Source: Burkholderiales bacterium
GTDB taxonomy: Bacteria; Pseudomonadota; Gammaproteobacteria; Burkholderiales; Burkholderiaceae_C
Assembly (NCBI GenBank): GCA_028868825.1
Contig: JAGWTU010000032.1
Coordinates: forward strand, 1-59,498
Direction: 5' to 3'
DNA: 59,498 bases
Shown: positions 35,616 to 46,849 of the stretch, one piece after another
Position numbering within the stretch: position 1 is the first letter of the stretch
How the letters are laid out: every line of letters starts with the position of its first letter
Program-made: the position numbers and the translations under genes
Notes under the pieces: generated by a model
The model's database searches: none
The model's input: the letters and a program-made list of their open reading frames with translations, nothing else
Told to the model about the DNA's origin: nothing

Positions 35616-36887
35616 TCAGCCCGGCGTCGCGATGGCCGCCAGCGCCGCCCGGCCCGAGCGCACGGCGCCTTCGAGCGTCGCCGGATAAGCGCCGTCGACA
35701 TAGTCCCCGGCGGCGACGAGACGCGGCAGGATCTCCGCGCGAGGACGTGTCAATCCGGGCGTGCAGCGGAAGGTCGCGCGCTTCTCGGCCAGGGCCTGGA
35801 TCAGCGTCGGCGCAGTCGGCCAGGTGCCGGGTGCGAAGGCCTGCCGCGCCTGTCGCAGCACGGCCGCCGCGGTCGCGTCGAGCCCGGCTTCGACCCAGGC
35901 CGCCGCGCCGCTGACGACGAAGGCGAAGCGCGCGGCCTCGCCGCCGAGTGCGCCATGGTCGAAGGCGAACTGCGCCGGGGCCTCCGGCGTGTCGACGAGC
36001 GCGGTCATCGGCGCCGGCAGCCGCGCGCCCGGGCCACGCAGGTAGACCGTGACGATGGGTTCGTAGCGCAACGTGCCGGCCTGGCGCGACCAGTCGGGGG
36101 CCAGCGGCTCGGACAGGCGCGCCGCTTCGGCGGCACTGCAGGCAAGCACGACCGCGTCGCCCAGCTGACCATCGACGCGCCAGCGCGCGCCGTCGCGCTC
36201 GACGAGCCGGACGCGCCGGCCGAGCGCCAGCCGCGCGCCGGCTTGCTCGAGCCAGCGCGTCGCCGGCTCGGGCAGCAGCTCCGACAACGGACGCCGCGGC
36301 AACAGGAGGTCCGAACTGCCGGCGCCGCCGAGCAGCGCGTCGTGCAGCACGCGCAGGAAGACGGCGCCGCTGGCCTGCGGCGCCGGCGTGTTCAACGCCG
36401 CCACGCACAGCGGGTCGATCAGCAGCGTGCGCACGGCGCCGCCGAGGCCGCGGCACAGTTCGGCGACGCTGAGTCGGGCATCGCAGCGCCAGCCCGCCAA
36501 CGCCCATCGCACCATCGCCGAGGTCAGCGCCAGGCGGTCGCCGACGCCGAGGCCGCGCGCACCCAGGAGTCCGGCGAGCAGACCGGCTTTCCCGACGCCC
36601 AGCCGCAGCCCGCGCCCGTCGGGATAGCGCAGCTCGAGCGGCAGACGGGCCAGCAGGGCGTCGACATCGCAGCCAACGCGCGTCATCAGTCCCAGCGTCT
36701 CGCGGTAGGCGCCGATGAGGATGTGCTGGCCGTTGTCCAGCGCAGTACCGGCGGCGCCGTCGGCGCTGCGCGCCCGGCCGCCGAGCCGCGGCGCCATTTC
36801 CAGCAGCGTCACCTCGTGCCCCGCCTCGCAAGCGCGCACCGCGGCGGCAATGCCGGCCCAGCCGCCGCCGACGACGATGAGCTTCAC
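35616..36887 (-). CDS. hpnE: Hydroxysqualene dehydroxylase HpnE
   Basis: FAD-dependent amine-oxidase-like enzyme that converts hydroxysqualene to squalene in the three-step bacterial route. The 423-residue product starts with the dinucleotide-binding motif VVGGGWAGIAAAVRACEAGHEV, followed by the FAD-contact segment RLGGRARS, and ends with the FAD-binding AAGDYVDGAYPATLEGAVRSG. It is last in the hpnC-hpnD-hpnE operon, 3 bases after hpnD. Assignment rests on motifs plus operon context; carotenoid desaturases share the fold. Confidence 0.92.
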   Translation of the reverse strand: MKLIVVGGGWAGIAAAVRACEAGHEVTLLEMAPRLGGRARSADGAAGTALDNGQHILIGAYRETLGLMTRVGCDVDALLARLPLELRYPDGRGLRLGVGKAGLLAGLLGARGLGVGDRLALTSAMVRWALAGWRCDARLSVAELCRGLGGAVRTLLIDPLCVAALNTPAPQASGAVFLRVLHDALLGGAGSSDLLLPRRPLSELLPEPATRWLEQAGARLALGRRVRLVERDGARWRVDGQLGDAVVLACSAAEAARLSEPLAPDWSRQAGTLRYEPIVTVYLRGPGARLPAPMTALVDTPEAPAQFAFDHGALGGEAARFAFVVSGAAAWVEAGLDATAAAVLRQARQAFAPGTWPTAPTLIQALAEKRATFRCTPGLTRPRAEILPRLVAAGDYVDGAYPATLEGAVRSGRAALAAIATPG

Positions 36888-36890
36888 GGG

Positions 36891-37739
36891 CTAGGCGCCG
36901 CGGACATGCGTGCGGGCGGCGATCCAGAGCTTGCGCAGCGGCGTCAGCGAGGTGCGCTGGTGCAGCACCTGGAAGCCCTGGGCCTCGATCTCGCGCAGCA
37001 GCGTGCGGTAGATGTTGGCCATCATCAGCCCCGGCTTCTGCGCCGCGCGGTCGGCCGCCGGCAGCAGTTCGAGCGCGGCATCGTAGGCGGCGTGGGCGCG
37101 CTGGGCCTCGAAGCGCATCAACGCGTCGAAGCGATCGCTGTAGCCCCAGGGCGCGGCGCGCGCGAGCAGCTCGCCCACCTTGACGTCGTAGCGCTGCAGA
37201 TCGGACAGCGGCAGGTAGACGCGGCCGCGTCGCGCGTCGTCGCCGACGTCGCGGATGATGTTCGTCAGCTGCATCGCCAGCCCGAGCTGGTGCGCGTAGG
37301 CGAGCGTCCCCGCCTCGGTGCGGCCGAAGATGTTCGCCGCGACCTCGCCGACGACGCCGGCGACGAGGTGGCAATAGCGCTGCAGCGCCGGGTAGTCGAG
37401 GAAGCGGTTCTGGTCGAGATCGACCTGGCAGCCCTCGATGACATCGAGCAGATGGCGTGCCTCGATGCCGAATTCGGACGCCAGCGGGTGCAGCGCCTGC
37501 GTCACCGGGTGGCTGGGTGATCCGGCATAGGTCTGCTGGACCTCGTTGCGCCACCAGCCCAGCTTGGCCGCCGCGATGCCGCGGTCGGCGACCTCGTCGA
37601 CGACATCGTCGACCTCGCGGCAGAAGGCGTAGTAGGCCGTGATCGCGGCGCGGCGCGGCGGCGGCAGGAAGAGGAAGGCGTAGTAGAAGGACGATCCGCT
37701 GGCCGCCGCCTTGTCCTGGACATATTGCTGCGGCGTCAC
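36891..37739 (-). CDS. hpnD: Presqualene diphosphate synthase HpnD
   Basis: Trans-isoprenyl diphosphate synthase-fold enzyme that condenses two farnesyl diphosphates to presqualene diphosphate. The 282-residue product shows the two Asp-rich substrate motifs, YAFCREVDDVVDE (near 50) and NIIRDVGDDARRGRVYLP (near 165). I use GTG 37739: it overlaps the hpnC stop (GTGA) and starts the product right at the family N-terminus TPQQYVQDKAAASGSSFYY; ATG 37769 would add eleven unconserved residues. Confidence 0.92.
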   Translation of the reverse strand: MTPQQYVQDKAAASGSSFYYAFLFLPPPRRAAITAYYAFCREVDDVVDEVADRGIAAAKLGWWRNEVQQTYAGSPSHPVTQALHPLASEFGIEARHLLDVIEGCQVDLDQNRFLDYPALQRYCHLVAGVVGEVAANIFGRTEAGTLAYAHQLGLAMQLTNIIRDVGDDARRGRVYLPLSDLQRYDVKVGELLARAAPWGYSDRFDALMRFEAQRAHAAYDAALELLPAADRAAQKPGLMMANIYRTLLREIEAQGFQVLHQRTSLTPLRKLWIAARTHVRGA

Positions 37740-38566
37740 GCCCGCGTCCCCATGCGTGCGGCGCGCCACATCAGGGCGACCGCGTCGGCGGGCGCGATCT
37801 TCGGGCGTTGCGTCAGGGCGGCATGGTCCATGCGGCGGATTTTCTCAAGAATGCGCAGCCCGCCCTGGACGACGAGCCTGAGCTCCCAGCCGGCTCGACC
37901 GGGCACGCGCAGCGCCAGCGGCGCGCCCTCGCGCATCAGGCCCTCGGCCCAGTCGCACAGCGAGGCGACCAGCGCGCGCGTGGCCGGCGTGTCACGCCCG
38001 GCCTCGAGGTCGGCGCGCGTGAGCCCATGCGCGGCAAGGTCGGCGTCGGGCACGTAATGGCGGCCGCGCGCGACGTCGACGCCCAGGTCCTGCCAGAAAT
38101 TGATCAGCTGCAGCGCGCTGCAGATCGCGTCCGAGCGCCGCAGCGACGCCACGTCGGCGATGCCGTGCAGATGCAGCAGCAGGCGGCCGACCGGGTCGGC
38201 CGATCGGCGGCAGTAGTCGAGCAGCGCCGCGCGGTCGGGGTAGGGCGGATTGCGCACGTCCTGCTCGAAGGCGTCGAGCAGGTCGTGCAGCAGCGGCGGC
38301 GGCAGCTGCCGTTCGCGCAGCGAGCGCGCCAGCGCCGCGAACACGCCGGCCCAGCGCGACGACGGTTCGCTGCCGGCGCAGACGGCGATCAGATCGGCGC
38401 GGTACGCCGCGAGGTCGGCGAGGCGGGCCGACGACGGCGCGTCGCCCTCGTCGGCGATGTCGTCGGCCGTTCGCGCATAGTGATAGATCGCCGCGATCGG
38501 CGGCCGCAGCGCCGGCGGACAGAGCCAGGAGGCGACGGGAAAGTTCTCGTAATGTTCGACGCTCAC
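37736..38566 (-). CDS. hpnC: Hydroxysqualene synthase HpnC
   Basis: Second enzyme of the HpnCDE route, turning presqualene diphosphate into hydroxysqualene. The 276-residue product carries YARTADDIADEGDA (first Asp-rich motif, near 40) and LINFWQDLGVDVARGRHYVP (second, near 165). GTG 38566 was chosen since homologues begin with the equivalent of SVEHYENFPVASWL; ATG 38602 is the alternative. It heads a three-gene operon. Shc and other hopanoid genes are not in the window, so the fate of the squalene is not shown here. Confidence 0.9.
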   Translation of the reverse strand: MSVEHYENFPVASWLCPPALRPPIAAIYHYARTADDIADEGDAPSSARLADLAAYRADLIAVCAGSEPSSRWAGVFAALARSLRERQLPPPLLHDLLDAFEQDVRNPPYPDRAALLDYCRRSADPVGRLLLHLHGIADVASLRRSDAICSALQLINFWQDLGVDVARGRHYVPDADLAAHGLTRADLEAGRDTPATRALVASLCDWAEGLMREGAPLALRVPGRAGWELRLVVQGGLRILEKIRRMDHAALTQRPKIAPADAVALMWRAARMGTRA

Positions 38567-38607
38567 CGCCCGATTCTCGCCATCTTCGGGCACCCCCGCC
38601 ATCGCGC

Positions 38608-38613
38608 TAAAAT
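38608..38613 (+). promoter_or_regulatory. Candidate -10 of tRNA-Leu(UAG)
   Basis: TAAAAT lies 28 bases before the mature tRNA. The -35 region (TTCGGG near 38585) is weak. Confidence 0.4.
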
Positions 38614-38641
38614 GCGCGGTTCGCCCTAGCCGGCTCCACCT

Positions 38642-38728
38642 GCGCGGGTGGCGAAATTGGTAGACGCACCAGGTTTAGGTCCTGACGCCTTCACGGGCGT
38701 ATCGGTTCGAGTCCGATCCCGCGCACCA
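38642..38728 (+). tRNA. tRNA-Leu (anticodon UAG)
   Basis: An 87-base class II tRNA with encoded CCA. Acceptor stem GCGCGGG / CCCGCGC, anticodon loop TTTAGGT giving UAG (reads CUA and other CUN codons), long variable arm, and T arm with GGTTCGAGTCC. It lies directly before tig and may share its transcript. Confidence 0.96.
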
Positions 38729-38762
38729 GGTTTTTTGGCAATCACACTCCATTAGAGACACC

Positions 38763-40076
38763 ATGGCCGTCACCGTCGAAACCCTCGAGAAGCTCGAACG
38801 TCGCATCACCCTCACGCTGGCGGCTGCCACGATCAACGGCGAGGTCGAATCGCGACTCAAGCGCCTGTCGCGCACCGTCAAGGCCGACGGCTTCCGCCCC
38901 GGCAAGGTGCCGATGTCGGTCGTCGCGCAGCGCTACGGCTACTCGGTCCAGTACGAGGTCGTCAACGACAAGGTCGGCAAGGCCTTCGATCAGGCGACCA
39001 ACGAGGCCCAGCTGCGCGTCGCCGGTGCGCCCAAGATCACGCAGAAGGACGAGGCGCCCGAGGGCCAGCTCGCCTTCGACGCCACCTTCGAGGTCTACCC
39101 CGAGGTCAAGCTCGGCGACCTCTCGGGCGCCGAGATCGAGCGCGTCAGCACCGAGGTCAGCGAGGCCGCGATCGACCGCACGATCGAGATCCTGCGCAAG
39201 CAGCGTCGCACCTTCGGCCTGCGCGCGCATGCCGAGGGCGCCGTCGAGGGCGACCGCGTGACGATCGACTTCGAAGGCAAGATCGACGGCGAACCCTTTG
39301 CCGGCGGCAAGGCCGGGGCCTTCCAGTTCATCGTCGGCGAGGGCCAGATGCTGGCCCAGTTCGACGAGGCCGTGCGCGGCATGAAGGTCGGCGAGAGCAA
39401 GACCTTCCCGCTGCAGTTCCCGGCCGACTATCACGGCAAGGACGTCGCCGGCAAGGAAGCCGACTTCCTCGTCACCCTGTCCAAGATCGAGGCCCAGAAC
39501 CTGCCGGCCGTCGACGAGGCGCTGGCCAAGTCGCTCGGCATCAAGGAAGGCACCGTCGAGGCGCTGCGCGCCGACGTGAAGAAGAACCTGGAGCGCGAGG
39601 TCAAGTTCCGCGTCCAGGCGCGCAACAAGGCCGCCGTGATGGACGCGCTGGCCAAGGCGGCCGAGCTCGAACTGCCGAACGCGCTCGTCGCCGGCGAGAT
39701 CGAGCGCCTGATCGAAGGCGCGCGCGCCGACCTCAAGCAGCGCGGCGTCAAGGATGCCGAGACCGCCAACATCCCGGGCGAGATCTTCAAGGCCCAGGCC
39801 GAGCGCCGCGTGCGCCTGGGCCTGGTCGTCGCCGAGCTCGTGCGCACCGAGAAGCTGCAGGCCAAGCCCGAACAGCTGCAGGCGCATATCGAGGAGATCG
39901 CCCAGAGCTACGAGAAGCCGGCCGAGGTGATGCGCTGGTATCTCGGCGACCGCCAGCGCATGGCCGAGGTCGAGGCCGTGGTGATCGAGAACAACGTGAC
40001 CGAGTTCGTGCTCGGCCGCAGCAAGGTGGTCGACAAGGTGCTACCGTTCGACGAACTCATGACGCCGGCGTCGTGA
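38763..40076 (+). CDS. tig: Trigger factor
   Basis: Ribosome-associated chaperone and peptidyl-prolyl isomerase that first meets new chains. The 437-residue product has the N-terminal ribosome-binding domain with the signature [12 protein letters not shown] (near 45), the FKBP-type domain (about 150-245, with [24 protein letters not shown]) and the helical C-terminal arms. It follows tRNA-Leu by 34 bases and its stop lies 20 bases before clpP, in the standard tig-clpP-clpX-lon block. Confidence 0.97.
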   Translation: MAVTVETLEKLERRITLTLAAATINGEVESRLKRLSRTVKADGFRPGKVPMSVVAQRYGYSVQYEVVNDKVGKAFDQATNEAQLRVAGAPKITQKDEAPEGQLAFDATFEVYPEVKLGDLSGAEIERVSTEVSEAAIDRTIEILRKQRRTFGLRAHAEGAVEGDRVTIDFEGKIDGEPFAGGKAGAFQFIVGEGQMLAQFDEAVRGMKVGESKTFPLQFPADYHGKDVAGKEADFLVTLSKIEAQNLPAVDEALAKSLGIKEGTVEALRADVKKNLEREVKFRVQARNKAAVMDALAKAAELELPNALVAGEIERLIEGARADLKQRGVKDAETANIPGEIFKAQAERRVRLGLVVAELVRTEKLQAKPEQLQAHIEEIAQSYEKPAEVMRWYLGDRQRMAEVEAVVIENNVTEFVLGRSKVVDKVLPFDELMTPAS

Positions 40077-40096
40077 ATCCGAGAGGGGAATCTGGC

Positions 40097-40705
40097 ATGA
40101 GCTTCCAAGAGACCACGGGTCTGGGCATGGTGCCCATCGTGATCGAGCAGTCGGGGCGCGGCGAACGCGCCTACGACATCTACAGCCGCCTGCTGCGCGA
40201 GCGCATCGTGTTCCTGGTCGGACCGGTCAACGACGCGACGGCCAACCTCGTCGTCGCCCAGCTGCTGTTCCTCGAGAGCGAGAACCCGGACAAGGACATC
40301 TTCCTGTACATCAACTCGCCGGGCGGCAGCGTCAGCGCCGGGTTGTCGATCTACGACACGATGCAGTTCATCAAGCCCGATGTCTCGACGCTGTGCATGG
40401 GCATGGCGGCGAGCATGGGCTCGTTCCTGCTGATGGCCGGTGCCAAGGGCAAGCGCTCGGCGCTGCCGAACTCGCGCGTGATGATCCACCAGCCCTCGGG
40501 CGGCGCGCAGGGCCAGGCCACCGACATCGAGATCCAGGCGCGTGAGATCATCAAGACGCGCGAGCAGCTCAACCGCATCTACGCCGACCGCACCGGCCAG
40601 CCGCTGGACCGCATCATGGCCGACATGGAGCGCGACATGTGGATGTCGCCCGCCGAGGCCAAGGAATACGGGCTCATCGACCAGGTGCTCGACAAGCGCG
40701 CCTGA
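40097..40705 (+). CDS. clpP: ATP-dependent Clp protease proteolytic subunit
   Basis: Serine peptidase forming the tetradecameric chamber that works with ClpX or ClpA. The 202-residue product has the catalytic triad Ser106 (GMAASMGSF), His131 (MIHQPSGG) and Asp180 (MADMERD), spaced as in E. coli ClpP. ATG 40097 follows GAGAGGGG and starts at the usual [16 protein letters not shown] 40073 overlaps the tig stop but adds unconserved residues. A GCCGGGC-AGCC-GCCCGGC hairpin (40713-40730) follows its stop in the 161-base gap to clpX. Confidence 0.97.
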   Translation: MSFQETTGLGMVPIVIEQSGRGERAYDIYSRLLRERIVFLVGPVNDATANLVVAQLLFLESENPDKDIFLYINSPGGSVSAGLSIYDTMQFIKPDVSTLCMGMAASMGSFLLMAGAKGKRSALPNSRVMIHQPSGGAQGQATDIEIQAREIIKTREQLNRIYADRTGQPLDRIMADMERDMWMSPAEAKEYGLIDQVLDKRA

Positions 40706-40824
40706 TCCGGCCGCCGGGCAGCCGCCCGGCAGCCCTGCTGCCAGCCCCCGCGACCGCTCACGATCGCTCACGTCCGCCCGAAAGCGGGTCCTTTTCCCGC
40801 CGGCAGGGGTCGCCGCACATCGTC

Positions 40825-40830
40825 TATGAT
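40825..40830 (+). promoter_or_regulatory. Candidate -10 upstream of clpX
   Basis: TATGAT, 36 bases before the clpX ATG, in the 161-base clpP-clpX gap. The -35 is not clear. It suggests that clpX can be transcribed separately from clpP. Confidence 0.35.
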
Positions 40831-40866
40831 GGTGCGACCTCCCGCGCACACACCGCATATCCATCC

Positions 40867-42138
<1,272 letters not shown>

Positions 42139-42175
42139 TTCCGGCGCGCGGCGCGCCCAGCGCCACGGCCTGCAA

Positions 42176-42203
42176 CTTGTATTCCCGTTCTCGGTCCCCA
42201 CGT
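42176..42203 (+). promoter_or_regulatory. Sigma-32-like promoter of lon
   Basis: CTTGTAT (42176-42182), 13 bases, then CCCCACGT (42196-42203), close to the heat-shock consensus CTTGAAA / CCCCATNT. It ends 23 bases before the lon ATG. A GGCGCGC-G-GCGCGCC palindrome (42143-42157) lies just upstream, after the clpX stop. Confidence 0.55.
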
Positions 42204-42226
42204 GGCGCTGAGAAAGAGAGGTCTTC

Positions 42227-44640
<2,414 letters not shown>

Positions 44641-44650
<10 letters not shown>

Positions 44651-44661
44651 TTGAATGCGGC
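44641..44661 (+). terminator. Hairpin enclosing the lon stop codon
   Basis: Perfect arms GCCGCATT / AATGCGGC around GATTG. The lon TGA lies at the end of the left arm and the start of the loop. No T tract follows at once (a TTGTTTTT run begins at about 44673), so it is at best a weak or Rho-assisted terminator. Confidence 0.4.
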
Positions 44662-44686
44662 CTTGCAGGGTTCTTGTTTTTCGTCC

Positions 44687-44692
44687 TATAAT
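44687..44692 (+). promoter_or_regulatory. Consensus -10 of the tRNA-Gly/Cys/Leu unit
   Basis: A perfect TATAAT; TTGCAG at 44663-44668 is a weak -35 with an 18-base spacer. The predicted start near 44699 leaves about 69 bases of leader before tRNA-Gly. Confidence 0.65.
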
Positions 44693-44700
44693 GCGAGGCT

Positions 44701-44760
44701 CGACGCAACGCGCAAGTGGCTTCACTTAAACGAAGCGTCGAAGATCACCGCAAGGTGATC
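44701..44760 (+). other. Structured 5' leader of the tRNA operon
   Basis: CGACGC (44701-44706) pairs with GCGTCG (44735-44740), enclosing the hairpin AAGTG-GCTT-CACTT (44714-44727). Immediately after comes GATCACC-GCAA-GGTGATC (44743-44760), a perfect stem with a GNRA tetraloop, 7 bases before tRNA-Gly. It may be an RNase processing signal or a small RNA released with the 5' leader. Confidence 0.5.
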
Positions 44761-44767
44761 CGACCAA

Positions 44768-44843
44768 GCGGGAATAGCTCAGTTGGTAGAGCGCAACCTT
44801 GCCAAGGTTGAGGTCGCGAGTTCGAGCCTCGTTTCCCGCTCCA
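44768..44843 (+). tRNA. tRNA-Gly (anticodon GCC)
   Basis: A 76-base cloverleaf with encoded CCA. Acceptor GCGGGAA / TTCCCGC, D arm GCTCAGTTGGTAGAGC, anticodon stem CAACC / GGTTG with loop TTGCCAA, T arm with GAGTTCGAGCCTC. First of three tRNAs after lon. Confidence 0.97.
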
Positions 44844-44853
44844 GATGCCCAAG

Positions 44854-44880
44854 AAGGGGAAGCTCAGGCTTCCCCTTTTT
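44854..44880 (+). terminator. Intrinsic terminator between tRNA-Gly and tRNA-Cys
   Basis: A perfect 10-base-pair stem AAGGGGAAGC / GCTTCCCCTT with loop TCAG, then TTT. It sits 10 bases after tRNA-Gly and 20 bases before tRNA-Cys, leaving little room for a separate tRNA-Cys promoter. Confidence 0.85.
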
Positions 44881-44900
44881 GTTAGCATCGAGCAGGCAGC

Positions 44901-44974
44901 GGCGCGATAGCAAAGCGGTTATGCAACGGATTGCAAATCCGTCCAGTCCGGTTCGACTCCGGATCGCGCCTCCA
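44901..44974 (+). tRNA. tRNA-Cys (anticodon GCA)
   Basis: A 74-base cloverleaf with encoded CCA. Acceptor GGCGCGA / TCGCGCC, anticodon stem ACGGA / TCCGT with loop TTGCAAA, T arm CCGGTTCGACTCCGG. Confidence 0.97.
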
Positions 44975-45008
44975 GCAAGACTGCCCTGATCCGCATCGAC
45001 ACGGGTCC

Positions 45009-45093
45009 GCCCGGATGGCGAAACCGGTAGACGCAGCGGACTTAAAATCCGCGGCTGCAAGGCATGCGGGTTCGAGTCCCGCTCCGGGCACCA
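45009..45093 (+). tRNA. tRNA-Leu (anticodon UAA)
   Basis: An 85-base class II tRNA with encoded CCA. Acceptor GCCCGGA / TCCGGGC, anticodon stem GCGGA / TCCGC with loop CTTAAAA (UAA), long variable arm, T arm GCGGGTTCGAGTCCCGC. Last tRNA of the group. Confidence 0.97.
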
Positions 45094-45171
45094 TGACGGT
45101 TCGAAGTCATGCACTGAACCGTCGCCGCTTCGACACATTCCTGTCCCCATAGACCCCGAACAATCTCCCGA

Positions 45172-45188
45172 GCCGGCAATTTGCCGGC
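45172..45188. repeat. 17-base palindrome upstream of the hydroxylase-like gene
   Basis: GCCGGCAA-T-TTGCCGGC, perfect, about 20 bases before ATG 45208. It may be a repressor operator or an mRNA 5' hairpin close to the ribosome binding site (GGGAG, 45199-45203). Confidence 0.45.
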
Positions 45189-45207
45189 AACGAGCGATGG
45201 GAGTTGC

Positions 45208-45789
45208 ATGGACGCCGGATGGATCGAACGCAGCCGTTTGGGCTATTTCGCAGACTTTGCCTTCTATAGCCTGGCCGTCGTCGTCCTGGCGGGCCTCGAG
45301 TTCGGTCGCCTGGCCGAGGGTCGTCAGTGGCAGGCGCTGGCCTGTGTCGGGGCCGGCCTGGGCGCCTGGACGCTGCTGGAATATCTGATCCACCGTTACG
45401 TGCTGCACGGCGTGCGCCCGTTCAGCCGCTGGCACGCGATGCATCACGAGCGTCCGCGCGCGCTCATCGCGACGCCGACACCGGTCACGGCGGCATTGTT
45501 CGCGGTGCTGGTCTTCCTGCCCGCATTCGAACTGGGATCGCTGTGGTTCAGCGGGGCCCTGACGCTGGGCATCCTGGCCGGTTTCGTCGCGTACTCATGC
45601 GCCCACCACGCGGTCCATCATGTCCGCGGCCGCTCCGCGCTGCTGCTCGGACTCAAGCGCTGGCACGCGCTGCACCACCGCCCGGGCGCCGTCGAGTGCT
45701 ATGGGGTGACGACCTCGTTCTGGGACCACGTGTTCGGGACGGCGCGCCGCGGGTCGCACCGGAATCCGCCGACGCCGGTTCAGTCCTGA
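45208..45789 (+). CDS. Sterol desaturase / fatty acid hydroxylase family protein
   Basis: A 193-residue di-iron membrane oxygenase-like protein. It has at least three hydrophobic segments and the His clusters expected to bind iron: LIHRYVLHG, HAMHHERP, HHAVHHV and HALHHRPG. These are characteristic of the family, whose members hydroxylate lipid acyl chains or carotenoids; the substrate here is unknown. ATG 45208 with GGGAG upstream is preferred to the TTG at 45181, which would disrupt the palindrome. It overlaps the convergent oxygenase gene by 10 bases. Confidence 0.85.
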   Translation: MDAGWIERSRLGYFADFAFYSLAVVVLAGLEFGRLAEGRQWQALACVGAGLGAWTLLEYLIHRYVLHGVRPFSRWHAMHHERPRALIATPTPVTAALFAVLVFLPAFELGSLWFSGALTLGILAGFVAYSCAHHAVHHVRGRSALLLGLKRWHALHHRPGAVECYGVTTSFWDHVFGTARRGSHRNPPTPVQS

Positions 45790-46802
45790 GCGGTCGGCGC
45801 CACGATGGGTCGGCGCGCGACCCGGTCGCGTATCCACTGCGAGAGCAGCCATTTCTCGCCCGCGCGTGGCGCCAGGCCCGCATGCAGGCTGCGGCGGTCG
45901 GGGCGGCCTTCGAGGTCGACGTTGGCGAACATCAGCGCGTCGCCGCGCCGGCCTCGATGGCGCAGGCCGATGGCGCTGAACTCGGTCTCGCCACCCTCGT
46001 AATCGTCGTTGAGGTAGAGGAGGAAGGTCGCCAGCCGCTGGCCGCGGGCCTCGATCTCGGCGGCCAGTCCCGGTGCCGCCGGGTCGATGTAGTCGAAATG
46101 CGTATCGAAGCGCTCGCCGACACGGTAATGCAGGACCTTGGTCAATTCCATCACCGCCGTCGGCAGTCCGGTCGCCGCGGCGATGCGCTCGCGCAGCAGC
46201 GTCAGCACGAGGTCGGCCTGCAGGATGTCGAAGTCGGTCTCGCGATTGGTGCGCGCCGACCCGAGTACCGCGATGCCGCTGGCGCCGTCGTAGATCTGCG
46301 CCCGGCGCAACTGTCCGCGCGCGGCGCCGATCATCCAGTCGCACAGCGCGGGCGAGGCGAAGCGCTCGAAGGCCCGCAATCGCGGTGACTCGGCGATCGC
46401 CCGCTTGGGCGGCATCGCGAGCAGCGACTCGAGATCGATCGCGCCGGGCCATGCCTGCGCCTCGGACCAGCGCGGCGGCGTGCGGCCCGGCGTCGACTCG
46501 GCGGCGAGCCATGCGAGCTGCGCGCGAGCCGACGGCGATCCCGCCCGGGCTGCGCGCGCCATCAGCGCCAGCGCCGCGTTCCAATTGCGCTCGCGGCAGG
46601 ATCCGGCCGCGGTCATCACCGCCAGCCGCTCGCAGGCCTGGGGATGATCGCGCTCGGCGGCGCGTTCGATCCACGACGCACCCTGCTGGGGGTCAAATGC
46701 CGCCTCCCGGCCGCCGATCAGGCGCATGCCGAGCGCAGCCATCGCGTCGACATCGCCGGCGCGGGCGGCGGTTTCGAGTTCACCCAGCGTGGCCTGCGTC
46801 AT
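45780..46802 (-). CDS. 2-oxoglutarate/Fe(II) oxygenase with N-terminal Sel1-like repeats
   Basis: A 340-residue protein. Residues 1 to about 110 contain Sel1-like (TPR-related) helical repeats such as AGDVDAMAALGMRLIGG and ALMARAARAGSPSARAQLAWLA. The rest is a prolyl 4-hydroxylase-type double-stranded beta-helix: HFDYID supplies the first His and Asp iron ligands, and LHAGLAPRAGEKWLLSQWIRD supplies the distal His and the 2-oxoglutarate-binding Lys. The target is unknown; hydroxylation of a protein partner bound by the repeats is an inference. ATG 46802 is used rather than the frame beginning at 46859, which would run through the palindrome upstream. Confidence 0.87.
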   Translation of the reverse strand: MTQATLGELETAARAGDVDAMAALGMRLIGGREAAFDPQQGASWIERAAERDHPQACERLAVMTAAGSCRERNWNAALALMARAARAGSPSARAQLAWLAAESTPGRTPPRWSEAQAWPGAIDLESLLAMPPKRAIAESPRLRAFERFASPALCDWMIGAARGQLRRAQIYDGASGIAVLGSARTNRETDFDILQADLVLTLLRERIAAATGLPTAVMELTKVLHYRVGERFDTHFDYIDPAAPGLAAEIEARGQRLATFLLYLNDDYEGGETEFSAIGLRHRGRRGDALMFANVDLEGRPDRRSLHAGLAPRAGEKWLLSQWIRDRVARRPIVAPTAQD

Positions 46803-46849
46803 CCGGCGATTCTGCGATGGCCGCGCTGGGTGGGGTTTTTGGGTGTTGC

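Noticed and set aside
40073..40096. GTG start of clpP overlapping the tig stop (GTGA)
   Set aside because: It mimics the 4-base overlaps seen elsewhere, but ATG 40097 has a strong GAGAGGGG site and the family N-terminus.
40791..40805. GCGGG / CCCGC hairpin in the clpP-clpX gap as a terminator
   Set aside because: The stem is short and the T run lies in the loop, so it would not act as an intrinsic terminator.
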